From: Nitrospirota bacterium
GTDB taxonomy: Bacteria; Nitrospirota; Nitrospiria; Nitrospirales; Nitrospiraceae
Reading direction: 5' to 3'
Assembly: GCA_004296885.1 (NCBI GenBank)
Contig: SCVN01000008.1
Coordinates: 124,001 to 188,000 of the forward strand
DNA: 64,000 bases
A program made the translations under genes and the position numbers. The notes below the pieces were generated by a model. It had not been told where the DNA came from. It saw only the letters and a program-made list of their open reading frames with translations, and did not search any database. This document shows, one piece after another, positions 33,151-42,175 of the stretch (positions within the stretch are counted from its first letter, which is position 1; each line of letters begins with the position of its first letter).

Positions 33151-33978
33151 ATGGCAATCTACGCGATCGGAGACGTGCAGGGCTGTTTCTCCGCGCTGGA
33201 GCGTCTCGTCGAGCAGATCCGGTTCGATCCGGCCCGCGACCGACTCTGGTTCGTCGGCGATTTAGTCAACCGGGGGCCCGATTCGCTCTCGGTCCTGCGC
33301 TACATCAAGAGACTCGGCCCGGCGGCGGTCGCAGTGCTGGGCAATCACGATCTGCACCTGCTGGCCATCGCGGCCGGCATCACCAAACTGGGTCGCAAAG
33401 ACACGGTCCAAGACGTGTTGCAGGCGCCGGATCGTGACGAGTTGATGATCTGGCTCCGTCATCAGCCGCTGGTCCACGTCGCCGACGGCCATATCCTGTT
33501 GCATGCGGGGCTCTTGCCCCAATGGACAATCGCCCAAACCCAGCAGCTCGCACGGGAGGTTGAAGCCGTGCTTCGTTCGCCTCGCTATCCTGAATTCCTG
33601 GGTTACTTGTATGAAGTGGGCTACAGGGAGAACAGCGGTCCGCGCCGCTGGACCGACAGCCTGGCCGGCCGCGAGCGCCTCGGGGTCATCGCCAATGCCT
33701 TGACCAAGCTGCGGGTCTGTTCCGCGGAAGGAGACATGGGGCTCTCGTACAAAGGCGCCCCGCAAGCTGCGCCAACGGGACTCATCCCCTGGTTTCACGT
33801 CCCGGACCGGAAAAGCACCGAGGCCACCGTCGTCTGCGGCCACTGGGCCGCCCTGGGACTGCACATCCAGGACAACCTGCTCGTGCTGGACAGCGGCTAC
33901 GTTTGGGGACAACAGTTGACGGCAGTCCGGCTCGAGGATCGGCAAGTCTTTCAGGTCCACAACGGGGGGCCGGCGTGA
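33151..33978 (+). CDS. apaH: Symmetrical bis(5'-nucleosyl)-tetraphosphatase
   Basis: A 275-residue ApaH that splits Ap4A into two ADP. Metallophosphatase motifs are all present: GDVQG (7-11), GDLVNRGPDS, GNHDLHL, LLHAGL and VCGHWA. Single gene on the plus strand, 65 bp after queF. No Shine-Dalgarno is visible; see the -10 element directly before the start. Confidence 0.95.
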   Translation: MAIYAIGDVQGCFSALERLVEQIRFDPARDRLWFVGDLVNRGPDSLSVLRYIKRLGPAAVAVLGNHDLHLLAIAAGITKLGRKDTVQDVLQAPDRDELMIWLRHQPLVHVADGHILLHAGLLPQWTIAQTQQLAREVEAVLRSPRYPEFLGYLYEVGYRENSGPRRWTDSLAGRERLGVIANALTKLRVCSAEGDMGLSYKGAPQAAPTGLIPWFHVPDRKSTEATVVCGHWAALGLHIQDNLLVLDSGYVWGQQLTAVRLEDRQVFQVHNGGPA

Positions 33979-34129
33979 TCGAACCGCAACCGCCCAATCC
34001 CTTATCGGCCAAGCCAAACGGCCGGTCCTAATCCGGTTGATCGGGCTAGTCGAGCTGCGGGAATGACGTCGCAATCCAGTCCTTCGCAAACCGTGTATGA
34101 GTTCGTTCGACGGTCAAGAATTAGAGGCG

Positions 34130-34438
34130 CTATCGGTCCTTCGGCCAGTAGGTGCGTGAAAACTCCCGGAGCACTCCGTCCGGGGAAAACGTCAGTGTTT
34201 TTCGCCAACCCTGCGCGCCGCCGTAGGCCTTCTGCTCCCAGATGATGGTCTCCCCGCCGTTCGCCAGCTCCTCGCGCCTGGCCGACCGTCCCCATTCGCG
34301 GTAGTAATAGTCCTTCGTCTTGACACCGATCTCCTGCTGCATCTGCGCATCAATCGCCTGCCACCGCTGCTCCATGGTCTGGTAACAGCCGGCAGTCATG
34401 AGCACGATTACGACCAAAAGCATCCATGCATATTTCAT
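34130..34438 (-). CDS. Small lipoprotein, unknown
   Basis: A 102-residue protein with a lipoprotein signal peptide (YAWMLLVVIVLMTAGC; lipobox MTAGC, Cys18). The mature part is short and polar with an aromatic-rich end (EFSRTYWPKDR). Probably anchored in the inner or outer membrane. The 150 bp between apaH and this gene hold nothing I recognise. Confidence 0.7.
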   Translation of the reverse strand: MKYAWMLLVVIVLMTAGCYQTMEQRWQAIDAQMQQEIGVKTKDYYYREWGRSARREELANGGETIIWEQKAYGGAQGWRKTLTFSPDGVLREFSRTYWPKDR

Positions 34439-34469
34439 AGACGGCTCTCCCGCAAGATCGTCTAATTCA

Positions 34470-35891
34470 CTAACGCCTGAACCGGCGACGGAGTGCCAGC
34501 AAAAGCAGCGCCACTTGAGCGGGAATCAGGACCCGTTCAAGAATTTCAAGAAACCACGCAACCCCATTTCCTGCAATCGCATGGGTTTCACCCTTGAACG
34601 TCGCCACCTCGACCGCATGAACGAGGCCAATAGGCTCCAAGACAGTTTGCTTAGGCCTCGGTGTCAGCCCCACAAGCGAATAGAGAAGTCCGAATACCAC
34701 CACCATGAGCGCCAATACTACCAAGGCTTGCCAATAGTTACTGCCATAATTACTGGCCCATCGATAGAGGTTAACGGCTACGCGAACAAAGATCGGCTGA
34801 GCTGGATCGAGCCGTTTCATTTCCATGACGCCGATCGAAAAATCTTCAGCTGAGTCATACTCACGCACTTTCTCGAAGTTATCAACGAGCTTCCGATACC
34901 CAACTGCTACCAGCTCATATCGTGTTGGAGGTTTACCCATAGCTTGCTTAAAGAATTTTTCCGTCTCTGATTCCTCATTTTTAAGCGGCGAAACGATATC
35001 GAGTTCGTCTTGCAACACTTTTCGCCCATGCCACCGATGCCAATTAACATCTACAAACCGTACTGCCTCCATGTTGCAATTAACGAAGCGTGCCCGAAGC
35101 CCTCCCTGGATATCTCTATTAACCTGATAAAAACTCACATGAGATGGCTTTTCATATCTCGCTCCAGAAAAGTCAGCAATGACATGTGGAACGTTTGCAC
35201 CGTCCGCCGCGGGCTCGCCAGTTGACGCAAAAACAGCTGAAGCGAAATTGGCGCCTTCCCTAAAAGTAGCCCCCTTGAAATTGCCGCAGAAGGCAAATCG
35301 GGCACCACTAAAATCCACATTACTCTCAAATGTCGCCATGGAGAAATTTGCTTCCTTCGAGAAATTCGATTGAGCAAAACTTGCATTCCCCTTGAAATTT
35401 ACCGCTGGCCACCAACCCTCCCCCCTACACACCACTTGCCTGAAGTTCGCTTCCCCTGAAAATTGTGCGCTATCAAATCGAACATCCTCGGCGAATACTG
35501 CCGTCTGGAAATCAACGGAGTTTTCAAACAAGGTGTCCGTGAAATCTGCGCCGTGCGCAAACCACATAGAAGAAAAGTGCGCGCCGCACAAGAATCGTGC
35601 TGAGCGAAATATGGTCTTGCGCTCAAAGCTCATACGGCCAAAGTGATAATCGAGGAAGACAAACCAGGAGAAATCAAATGTCTCCGCCCGACGACTGTGT
35701 ATGGACTCACCTGCCAATATCTCGACAATTTCTTGATGAAATCGGCTGAAATCTTTCTCTGGATCACTGGAGTGCATGATACAGACGGGGCGATCATTTA
35801 GTTTGCTCTCATACGAATGGACTTCCCTCCCGCAAGGTTCATTATTTGACATCAAAATTGTGCAGACGAGCGATTTCGAAGGCGTAAGCAT
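34470..35891 (-). CDS. Low-GC orphan: pentapeptide-repeat protein with C-terminal membrane helices
   Basis: About 473 residues. The N-terminus has a cysteine/histidine zinc-like knot (CTILMSNNEPCGREV then RPVCIMH). Residues 85-260 contain pentapeptide repeats of the A(D/N)FxxA type (e.g. ANFSMATFESNVDFSGARF), predicted to fold as a right-handed beta-helix. The C-terminus has two hydrophobic segments (ALVVLALMVVVFGLLYSLVG and LIPAQVALLLLAL) around a pore-like loop. ATG 35891 follows GAGG; an earlier TTG is less likely. GC is far below that of the neighbours. Such proteins are common in islands; a channel-like role is only a guess. Confidence 0.75.
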   Translation of the reverse strand: MLTPSKSLVCTILMSNNEPCGREVHSYESKLNDRPVCIMHSSDPEKDFSRFHQEIVEILAGESIHSRRAETFDFSWFVFLDYHFGRMSFERKTIFRSARFLCGAHFSSMWFAHGADFTDTLFENSVDFQTAVFAEDVRFDSAQFSGEANFRQVVCRGEGWWPAVNFKGNASFAQSNFSKEANFSMATFESNVDFSGARFAFCGNFKGATFREGANFASAVFASTGEPAADGANVPHVIADFSGARYEKPSHVSFYQVNRDIQGGLRARFVNCNMEAVRFVDVNWHRWHGRKVLQDELDIVSPLKNEESETEKFFKQAMGKPPTRYELVAVGYRKLVDNFEKVREYDSAEDFSIGVMEMKRLDPAQPIFVRVAVNLYRWASNYGSNYWQALVVLALMVVVFGLLYSLVGLTPRPKQTVLEPIGLVHAVEVATFKGETHAIAGNGVAWFLEILERVLIPAQVALLLLALRRRFRR

Positions 35892-36162
35892 AGCTTCAGA
35901 CCTCAAGGGTGCTTTGGAAAGCTTCCTCGCCAGAGATTCTAGTTACGAGCTGTCGAGGGTGCAACCCCTATATGGCACATCACAACAATGAGCCCTGAAC
36001 TGAGCTTACCAGCGGAATGGATGGACCTGTGTCGCGAATCGCACTAAAACTAATTTTGCAATTCAAGGGGACAGGCAAGCGACCTAGCCCACCTCCTCAT
36101 TTTGATAGTTGCTGATGAAACGGATGCGAGTTGAGGCGCGGGGCGGGGCGGAAAGCTCCGAG
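35892..36162. other. Spacer upstream of the pentapeptide gene
   Basis: No supported gene. Contains one extra half-site, AAGGGGACAGGCAAGC (about 36065-36080), similar to the GGGGAC hairpin arms nearby. The promoter of the orphan gene must lie here. Confidence 0.35.
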
Positions 36163-36209
36163 CGGGGACAAGTCGCTTAAAGACTTGTCCCCGCCACCCT
36201 CTCTTTTTT
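36163..36209 (+). repeat. GGGAC-type repeat hairpin, copy B
   Basis: CGGGGACAAGTC (36163-36174) pairs perfectly with GACTTGTCCCCG (36182-36193) around 7 nt, followed by CCACCCTCTCTTTTTT. CTCCGAG precedes it. Same flank, stem and tail as copies A and C; the long palindrome of A and C is absent here. Confidence 0.8.
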
Positions 36210-36452
36210 CTTAGCCGTGGCGGGAACGGATGGGCAGGGAGGCGGAGGCACAGCGGGAACGAGGGTTCGAGTGGGAGAAAGGGTGCCGGGCGCCGTTCTG
36301 CTGATCCGATAAGGCGACCGGCCAACAGTGTGACACGAATAACGGTGAGGACTCAGCGCATGATGCCGACGCCGACGATGCCCACCGTTCGTCAGCCGCG
36401 GCCTCACCAACGCTTTCCTTTAGTAAAAAGGAGAAAGACGGGAAGAGGAGAC
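36210..36452. other. Spacer downstream of panB
   Basis: No supported gene. GGTGAGG (about 36344) and CCTCACC (about 36404) can pair. A CTTTCCTTT/AAAAGGAGAAAG palindrome at about 36412-36436 may act as a weak panB terminator. Confidence 0.35.
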
Positions 36453-37241
36453 TCAGTGGTAACTTTCCGAATCCGACGGAAACTTCCCCTGCTCGACTTC
36501 TTCTTTGTAACGGCGGAGGGCTTGTAAGGCGTCGGCCTTGAGGTGGGCATAGGGTTTCACGAACTTCGGCGTAAAGTCGTCGAAGAGGCCGAGCAGATCA
36601 TAGAGGACCAGCACCTGGCCGTCGCAATGAGGGCCGGCGCCGATGCCGATGGTCGGAATGGTCAGGGCTTCGGTCACCGTCTTGGCCAGTTGCGCCGGGA
36701 TTGCTTCCAGCACGATGGAGAAGACGCCGGCCGCTTCCAGGGCTTTCGCATCCTCGATCAGCGTCTCCGCCTGGTCCTTCTGTTTGCCTTGCACCTTGTA
36801 CCCGCCGTAGCGGTGGACTGACTGCGGCGTCATACCCAGGTGCCCCATCACCGGAATCCCGAACTTGGTCATGGCCTCCACCCGGTCCAGGACCGCCGCC
36901 CCCCCTTCCAGTTTCACTGCCGCCGCACCGACTTTGAGGAATCGGCCCGCATTCCGAACCGCCTCCTCGATGCCGGCCTGATAGGAGAGAAACGGCATGT
37001 CGGCGATCACGAGCGCCCGCTGCGCGGCCCCGGCCACCAGCTTCGTATGATAGAGCATCTGTTCCATCGTGACGGCCAGGGTGTCCTTCTTCCCCTGCAC
37101 CACCACGCCGAGCGAATCCCCGACCAGGATCGCCTCGATCCCCGCCCGTTCCACGATCCTCGTGAACAGAGCGTCGTAGGCCGTGACGACGATCAGCTTC
37201 TTGCCGTCCTGCTTGTGGCGCTGGAATTCAGGGACTGTCAT
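36453..37241 (-). CDS. panB: 3-methyl-2-oxobutanoate hydroxymethyltransferase
   Basis: A 262-residue PanB, first step of pantothenate synthesis, using 5,10-methylene-THF. Motifs: VVTAYDALFTRI, GDSLGVVVQG (metal ligand Asp), GIPVMGHLGMTPQ and TIGIGAGPHCDGQVL. It lies 29 bp after metF, a folate enzyme group with folD. A TACAAT element ends 8 nt before the ATG and there is no Shine-Dalgarno, so it may also be expressed from its own leaderless promoter. Confidence 0.96.
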   Translation of the reverse strand: MTVPEFQRHKQDGKKLIVVTAYDALFTRIVERAGIEAILVGDSLGVVVQGKKDTLAVTMEQMLYHTKLVAGAAQRALVIADMPFLSYQAGIEEAVRNAGRFLKVGAAAVKLEGGAAVLDRVEAMTKFGIPVMGHLGMTPQSVHRYGGYKVQGKQKDQAETLIEDAKALEAAGVFSIVLEAIPAQLAKTVTEALTIPTIGIGAGPHCDGQVLVLYDLLGLFDDFTPKFVKPYAHLKADALQALRRYKEEVEQGKFPSDSESYH

Positions 37242-37249
37242 TATACGTT

Positions 37250-37278
37250 ATTGTACCCGATGCTCCGTCCTTAGCCCA
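37250..37278 (-). promoter_or_regulatory. Possible promoter just before panB
   Basis: On the minus strand TTGGGC, about 18 bp, then TACAAT (37250-37255), 8 nt before the panB ATG. The -35 overlaps the metF end. Confidence 0.35.
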
Positions 37279-38158
37279 AGCCCGCCTTCGTGAGAATTTC
37301 CGGCAGCCGATCCACGGCCTTGATCGCCATGATATGGACGCCGTCGCAATGGGGCCGCACCGCCTTGATCGTGCGCACCGCGATCTCCACGCCCACATCC
37401 AGCGCCTTCTTGTCTCCGGCTTCCCGCAATTCCGCAATCATGTCCTCCGGCACCGACACGCCGGGAATGTTGGCGTTCATGAATTCGGCCATCTTGGCGG
37501 AGCGCAACAGGAGAATCCCCGCCAGCACTTTCACCTTGAACTTCCGCACGGCGCCCATGAAGGAGCCGAACGACTCCGGATGGTAGATCGCCTGGGTCTG
37601 GAAGAACTGCGCGCCCGCATTCACCTTGGCCGCGAACTTGGCCAGCATCGGACCCTGGGGGTCCATTTCCGGCGTGACGGCAGCGCCGATCATATAGTCC
37701 GTCGTCCCGTCCAGCTTGTTGCCGGCCAGGTCCTGCCCCTGGTTCAGCTTCTGGACCAGTTGCATGACCTGGACCGAGTCCAGGTCATAGACCGGCTTGG
37801 CGTCCTTGTGATCGCCGACCGTGGGATAGTCGCCGGTCAGGCAGAGGATGTTCCTGATGCCCAGGATGTGCGCACCCAGTAAGTCCGACTGCATACCCAG
37901 GCGGTTCCGGTCTCGGCAGGTCATCTGCATGACCGGATCGTGGCCCATCTCATAGAGCATGCGGCAGATCGAGAGAGAACTAGCCCGCATGACCGCCGCC
38001 GTGTTGTCCGTGACGTTGACCCCGTGCACGCGCCCCACCAGCGCCTTGGCGTTGGCCAGCAGCGCCGCAATGTTGGTGCCCTTCGGAGGATTGTACTCGA
38101 CGGTGACGGCAAACTCGCCCCGGTCCAATACCTCTTTTAATCGTCGCGGTCCGCTCAT
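37271..38158 (-). CDS. metF: Methylenetetrahydrofolate reductase
   Basis: A 295-residue TIM-barrel reductase that makes 5-methyl-THF from 5,10-methylene-THF. Family stretches: VTVEYNPPKGTNIAALL, NVTDNTAAVMR, MQMTCRDRNRLGMQSDLLGA and ILCLTGDYPTVGDH. It carries no C-terminal extension; a separate MTHFR_C-like protein is encoded at 32329. ATG 38158 overlaps the folD stop by 4 nt (ATGA); the longer frame upstream lies inside folD. Confidence 0.93.
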   Translation of the reverse strand: MSGPRRLKEVLDRGEFAVTVEYNPPKGTNIAALLANAKALVGRVHGVNVTDNTAAVMRASSLSICRMLYEMGHDPVMQMTCRDRNRLGMQSDLLGAHILGIRNILCLTGDYPTVGDHKDAKPVYDLDSVQVMQLVQKLNQGQDLAGNKLDGTTDYMIGAAVTPEMDPQGPMLAKFAAKVNAGAQFFQTQAIYHPESFGSFMGAVRKFKVKVLAGILLLRSAKMAEFMNANIPGVSVPEDMIAELREAGDKKALDVGVEIAVRTIKAVRPHCDGVHIMAIKAVDRLPEILTKAGLG

Positions 38159-39021
38159 GTCGTCTTCGCCCCCGCCGTACGTTTGGCTGACTCCAGCGTG
38201 TTGGCCAGAAGCATCGTGATCGTCATCGGCCCGACCCCGCCGGGAACCGGGGAAATCCACCCAGCCTTTTGGCTCACGGGTTCGAAATCCACATCACCCA
38301 CGAACTTCCCGTCCGCCAGCCGGTTGGTGCCCACATCGATGACCACGGCGCCCTCCTTGATCATGTCGGCCGTGACAAATTTGGCCTTGCCGATCGCCAC
38401 GACGAGAATGTCGGCCTCGCGACAGACGGCGGGAAGATCTCTGGTCTTGCTGTGACAGACCGTGACGGTGGCATGCCGGTGCAGGAGCATCAACGCCACC
38501 GGCTTGCCGACGATCGTGCTCCGCCCCACTACGACCGCCCGTTTCCCTTCGATCGCCACCCCCGTGGAATCGATCATCGCAATGATGCCCTTCGGCGTAC
38601 AAGCCTCGAACACCGGGCTGCCCTCTACCAGACGCCCGAGGTTGTAGGGATGAAACCCGTCGGCATCCTTCATCGGAGTTACGGCATTCAACACCACCTG
38701 GGTGTCGATGTGTTTGGGCAGCGGAAGCTGCACGAGGATGCCGTGAATTTTCGGGTCGTGATTCATCTTCTCGACCAGGGCCAGCAGCTCGGCCTGGCTG
38801 GTCGTGGCCGGGAGCTTGAAGTCCTCGATATAGATCCCCGCGGCTTCGCAGGCCTTCTGTTTGCTGCGCACGTACAGGGCCGACGCCGGGTCCTCACCGA
38901 CAAGAATCGTCGCCAATCCCGGCTTAACGCCGGTCTTGGCCTGCAAGTCCTTCGTCTCTGCCGCGATCCGGTCGCGAATGGTCTGCGCCAATGCTTTCCC
39001 GTCGATTAATCGTGCCGCCAC
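38155..39021 (-). CDS. folD: Methylenetetrahydrofolate dehydrogenase / cyclohydrolase
   Basis: A 288-residue bifunctional FolD interconverting 5,10-methylene-, methenyl- and 10-formyl-THF. It has the catalytic-lysine region YVRSKQKACEAAGI, QLPLPKHID, the nucleotide-binding GRSTIVGKPVALMLL and the end motif PVPGGVGPMTITMLL. First gene of folD-metF-panB. Confidence 0.97.
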   Translation of the reverse strand: MAARLIDGKALAQTIRDRIAAETKDLQAKTGVKPGLATILVGEDPASALYVRSKQKACEAAGIYIEDFKLPATTSQAELLALVEKMNHDPKIHGILVQLPLPKHIDTQVVLNAVTPMKDADGFHPYNLGRLVEGSPVFEACTPKGIIAMIDSTGVAIEGKRAVVVGRSTIVGKPVALMLLHRHATVTVCHSKTRDLPAVCREADILVVAIGKAKFVTADMIKEGAVVIDVGTNRLADGKFVGDVDFEPVSQKAGWISPVPGGVGPMTITMLLANTLESAKRTAGAKTT

Positions 39022-39254
39022 GGTTTCCTCCGTAATAGAAGCCTTCAGCTATCAGCTTTCAGCTAAAATGCAAGCCAATCCGCACCTGCCCGTTGCGTCG
39101 CATTGTCTGGCTAACAACTGATTGCTGACGGCTGATGGCTTCATTCAAAACCGCCGCAGAATAGCAATGCTTTTGAACGTCCGTCAAGCGATTCGCACCT
39201 CGACCAACGGCGGCGATCCGGCTCCGAATCGGCCCGGACCGAGGGCGCCGTTCC
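39022..39254. repeat. Divergent spacer with CAGCTATCAGC-type words
   Basis: CAGCTATCAGCTTTCAGC near folD and CTGATTGCTGACGGCTGATG about 70 bp further are complementary and could pair. The rest up to 39254 shows no gene. Confidence 0.45.
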
Positions 39255-39284
39255 TTGACAGGCCGACAAACGGTCCTTTACCAT
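39255..39284 (+). promoter_or_regulatory. Sigma-70-type promoter
   Basis: TTGACA (39255-39260), an 18-bp spacer and TACCAT (39279-39284); start near 39291, 76 nt before the propeller gene. Confidence 0.6.
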
Positions 39285-39366
39285 CGGCTCATAGCCCCGC
39301 GACAGGGACTGATTGCGCACATTCCCATTGGGCCCCGTACCTCCGCACGAGAAAGCTTCGATCCTC

Positions 39367-40407
39367 ATGCGATCTCCAACGCCCTTGCGGTCCCGACTCC
39401 GACAGCCCTGGCTATTCGGTTGGGCGATCATCGGCGCGATCATCGGATGGAGTGCCGCGCTCGCGCTGGCACCCCTCCCGGCGCATGCCCTGCAGGTCAC
39501 CGGGCTTCAGACCCCCGAGAGTTTCCTGGCCGACCCTTCCGGCAACGGGTATTTCATCTCGAACGCCAACGGCGACCCGGATGTAAAGGACAACAACGGA
39601 TTCATCACCAAGCTGGACAAGGCAGGGGCTATCGCCACGTTGCAGTTCATCAAGGGGGGCGAGGGGACGACGGTGCTCCACGCGCCGAAGGGTATGGCCA
39701 TTGTCAAACAAACCCTCTACGTGGCCGATTTGGACTCGCTGCGCGCGTTCGATACGGTGACCGGCCGGCCTCTGCTCACCCTGCCCTTTCCCAACCGGCA
39801 GAACGGACAGGCGACGGCCTTGGCCGACGTGGCGTATGACGGACACAGCCTGTTGTACGCCTCGGACACCGCTGCCAATACGATCTATCGCATCGACATG
39901 GCCAAGCAGCACGCGATCTCCGTGCTCGCCCGGGACCAGGCCCTGGCCGGACCGCGCGGACTGGCGGTCCATCCCAAGACCGGCCACCTGATCGTGGCCA
40001 GTTGGGACAAAGGCAAGATTCTCGAGGTCACGCCGGACGGGAAAATCAGTGAGCTGGTGTCCAACGGCTTCTTCACGGCCCGCTTTCACAATCTGGACGG
40101 CGTGGACTTCGATAGCTGGGGCAACCTCTACGTCTCCGACTTCACGGCCGGCAAGGTCTGGCGCATGAGGCCCGACCAACATTTTGACGTGATCGCCGAA
40201 TACCTCCCCTCCCCGGGCGACATCGGCGTGGACCGGGAGAACCATTTGATCCTCGTCCCCTACCATTATGGCAACGCCGCGGAGATGAACGGGCTGGAGG
40301 CGCCGGTGAAGGCCAACCAGAAGAAACGCACGCTGGCCGACTATGGCTTCAGCGGGTCGAGCAGCCTGCAGGAATCGGAAGCGAAGAAAGGACAAGCGCC
40401 GAAATGA
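39367..40407 (+). CDS. Secreted SMP-30/NHL-type beta-propeller protein
   Basis: A 346-residue protein with an N-terminal membrane/signal segment (WLFGWAIIGAIIGWSAALAL, then PLPAHA as probable cleavage site) and six-bladed propeller repeats (GPRGLAVHPKTGHLIVASWD; NLDGVDFDSWGNLYVSDFTA; PGDIGVDRENHLILVPYHYG). Such proteins act as lactonases or binding scaffolds. ATG 39367 was preferred over one 18 codons upstream because the signal peptide then has normal length. Its stop overlaps the next start (ATGA). Confidence 0.8.
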   Translation: MRSPTPLRSRLRQPWLFGWAIIGAIIGWSAALALAPLPAHALQVTGLQTPESFLADPSGNGYFISNANGDPDVKDNNGFITKLDKAGAIATLQFIKGGEGTTVLHAPKGMAIVKQTLYVADLDSLRAFDTVTGRPLLTLPFPNRQNGQATALADVAYDGHSLLYASDTAANTIYRIDMAKQHAISVLARDQALAGPRGLAVHPKTGHLIVASWDKGKILEVTPDGKISELVSNGFFTARFHNLDGVDFDSWGNLYVSDFTAGKVWRMRPDQHFDVIAEYLPSPGDIGVDRENHLILVPYHYGNAAEMNGLEAPVKANQKKRTLADYGFSGSSSLQESEAKKGQAPK

Positions 40408-41120
40408 CCAAGTGCGTTTATTGTCACGAACGCAAGGGCAAGCGTCCCTGCCCCGCGTTGGACGGGTCCATCTGCAGCCAGTGCTGCGGCGAACATCGGA
40501 TCGTGCGGGTGACCTGTCCGCCCGATTGTTCGTACCTGGACGCCAACAGCGAGTACCAACAAAAACGGATCGGGGATCGGTTTGCGGTGGCGCGGCGGGA
40601 CTTCTACAGGGAACTGTTCGAGGTCGGAGGCGACAAGGCCGCGGCCCTGTTCAACCTGATCGAAGTCGTCGCGTTCAGTTACTTTCAGAGCCGGCGCGAC
40701 GGGCAGGACGGCGAGGTCATCGCCGCCATCCAGGCGCTCCGGCGGACCCTCAGCCCGTTGCACATCCCGGCCGCGCCGCTTCCCGTCTTCGCCGAACACC
40801 TCAAAAAGGAATACGACACGTTCGTCAAGCAGCAGGGCCAGCAGGCGATCGACCAGCAGGCGGCGCCGGAGGTGCTGGATCGCGCAATCAAGTTCGTGAC
40901 GGAGTTTTCAGGCGGAGGGTTGCAGGCCCAGCGGTTCCTGATGGGCCTGATCGGATACATCAAGACCCACCATCCGGAAGTCGCCGAGCACCTGGCCAAA
41001 CAACAGGAAGGGGGGCGGATCGTGCTCCCCGGCCAGCTCACCCCCGGACAAGGGCTCGCGCAACCGCCGCAGCATCTGCAGGGCCATCAGCATACCCACG
41101 GCCCCGGCTGCCGACACTGA
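40404..41120 (+). CDS. Cysteine-rich zinc-binding protein with His-rich tail, unknown
   Basis: A 238-residue cytoplasmic protein. Its first 45 residues have eight cysteines (CVYCHERKGKRPCPALDG; CSQCCGEHRI; CPPDCSYL), suggesting two zinc sites; the middle is helical; the end is histidine-rich (HLQGHQHTHGPGCRH). It is translationally coupled to the propeller gene. I recognise it only as a conserved hypothetical type. Metal handling is a reasonable guess. Confidence 0.7.
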   Translation: MTKCVYCHERKGKRPCPALDGSICSQCCGEHRIVRVTCPPDCSYLDANSEYQQKRIGDRFAVARRDFYRELFEVGGDKAAALFNLIEVVAFSYFQSRRDGQDGEVIAAIQALRRTLSPLHIPAAPLPVFAEHLKKEYDTFVKQQGQQAIDQQAAPEVLDRAIKFVTEFSGGGLQAQRFLMGLIGYIKTHHPEVAEHLAKQQEGGRIVLPGQLTPGQGLAQPPQHLQGHQHTHGPGCRH

Positions 41121-41138
41121 CGCCGAGCGCCGGCAGCC

Positions 41139-41405
41139 TCACCTGGAGAACTGACAGAGGTTGAGAATCCAGCAGGCGGGCTTACTGTTCTCGCTGCTGT
41201 CAACGATGCGCTGGGTCCGCTTATCGATGACGACCCAGTTCTTATCCGCCCCTTCCCCCCAGGTGGCCGTGACGGTTTTCTCGTCTTGGGAGAGCTCCGT
41301 GGGGCGACCGTTGCGTGCCACGATTTTGTCATAGGACTCCTGATGCATGCACCCGCTCAGGGAGCCCAGCAGACACAGGCCTAACGTCACCCTTTTCCAC
41401 ATCAT
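41139..41405 (-). CDS. Small lipoprotein, unknown
   Basis: An 88-residue protein with lipobox LSGC after a short hydrophobic signal (RVTLGLCLLGSLSGC). The mature part (YDKIVARNGRPTELSQDEKT) resembles the small SmpA/BamE-like or DUF lipoproteins that start with a G-x-P turn, but the match is weak. GGGGGG lies 5 nt before the ATG pair. Confidence 0.65.
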   Translation of the reverse strand: MMWKRVTLGLCLLGSLSGCMHQESYDKIVARNGRPTELSQDEKTVTATWGEGADKNWVVIDKRTQRIVDSSENSKPACWILNLCQFSR

Positions 41406-41489
41406 ACGCGCCCCCCTTATGATGCCAGCTTGGGGCTCCCGCCCCGATCCACGAATCGGAGCACGTCCGTCGGTCGCCCCGCTCACCGC

Positions 41490-42149
41490 CTACTCCACGA
41501 TTTTGACCGTCATCTCGATCCGGTTCAGCGGGTTGTCCTGCGCGTCGCGGGGTTCGTTCACGATCTTATCGGCCACGCCGATCCCGCGGATGACTTCCCC
41601 GAACACCGTGTACTTGCGGTCCAGGAACCGTGAGTCCTCCACCACGATAAAGAACTGGGAGCCGGCCGTGTCCGGCTCACCGGCTCGGGCCATGGACACG
41701 ATGCCCCGCTTGTGCGGCGTGTCGCTGAACTCGGCCTTGATCATGTAGCCGGGCCCGCCCTGCCCGTAGAGTTCCTTCTTCTTGTGATCCTTCGTGTTCG
41801 GGTCCCCGCCCTGAATCATAAAATTCGGAATCACGCGGTGGAAAATCGTGCCGTCGTAGAAGCCCTCCTTGGCCAGCTTGATGAAATTCTCGACGTGCTT
41901 GGGCGCCAGCTCCGGGTAGAACTTGAATTCGATCTCCCCGTGTTTGGTCTTGATGATTGCCCTGGGGCCTTTGGGCACCTCCACCTTTGGAGCCGGAGCC
42001 TGGGGCTGAGGGGGCGGCGGCGCGGGCGCCTGCTGCCTGGCGGCCCAAGCCGGGCCTGGCATCACATTCGCCAACCCGTACAACAATACCGACAGGCCGA
42101 TCACGATTGCCGGCCGCGCTCCGTGCTTGCTTGCGCTCCTAGACGACAT
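41490..42149 (-). CDS. Secreted cyclophilin-type peptidyl-prolyl isomerase
   Basis: A 219-residue protein with a signal peptide (PAIVIGLSVLLYGLANVMPG, likely cleavage after AWA), a Pro/Ala/Gln linker (about residues 40-60) and a complete cyclophilin domain. Active-site stretches are FHRVIPNFMIQGGDP, the GSQFFI motif and FGEVIRG. It should assist folding in the periplasm. It lies 26 bp upstream-wise of rnc on the same strand. Confidence 0.93.
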   Translation of the reverse strand: MSSRSASKHGARPAIVIGLSVLLYGLANVMPGPAWAARQQAPAPPPPQPQAPAPKVEVPKGPRAIIKTKHGEIEFKFYPELAPKHVENFIKLAKEGFYDGTIFHRVIPNFMIQGGDPNTKDHKKKELYGQGGPGYMIKAEFSDTPHKRGIVSMARAGEPDTAGSQFFIVVEDSRFLDRKYTVFGEVIRGIGVADKIVNEPRDAQDNPLNRIEMTVKIVE

Positions 42150-42175
42150 GGTCCCCTCCTACCGTAGATGACTGG

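Noticed and set aside
36330-36527. Possible 65-residue plus-strand gene downstream of the repeat hairpin
   Set aside because: Arg/Pro-rich composition without a ribosome binding site, overlapping the 3' end of panB antisense; typical of a GC-rich chance frame.
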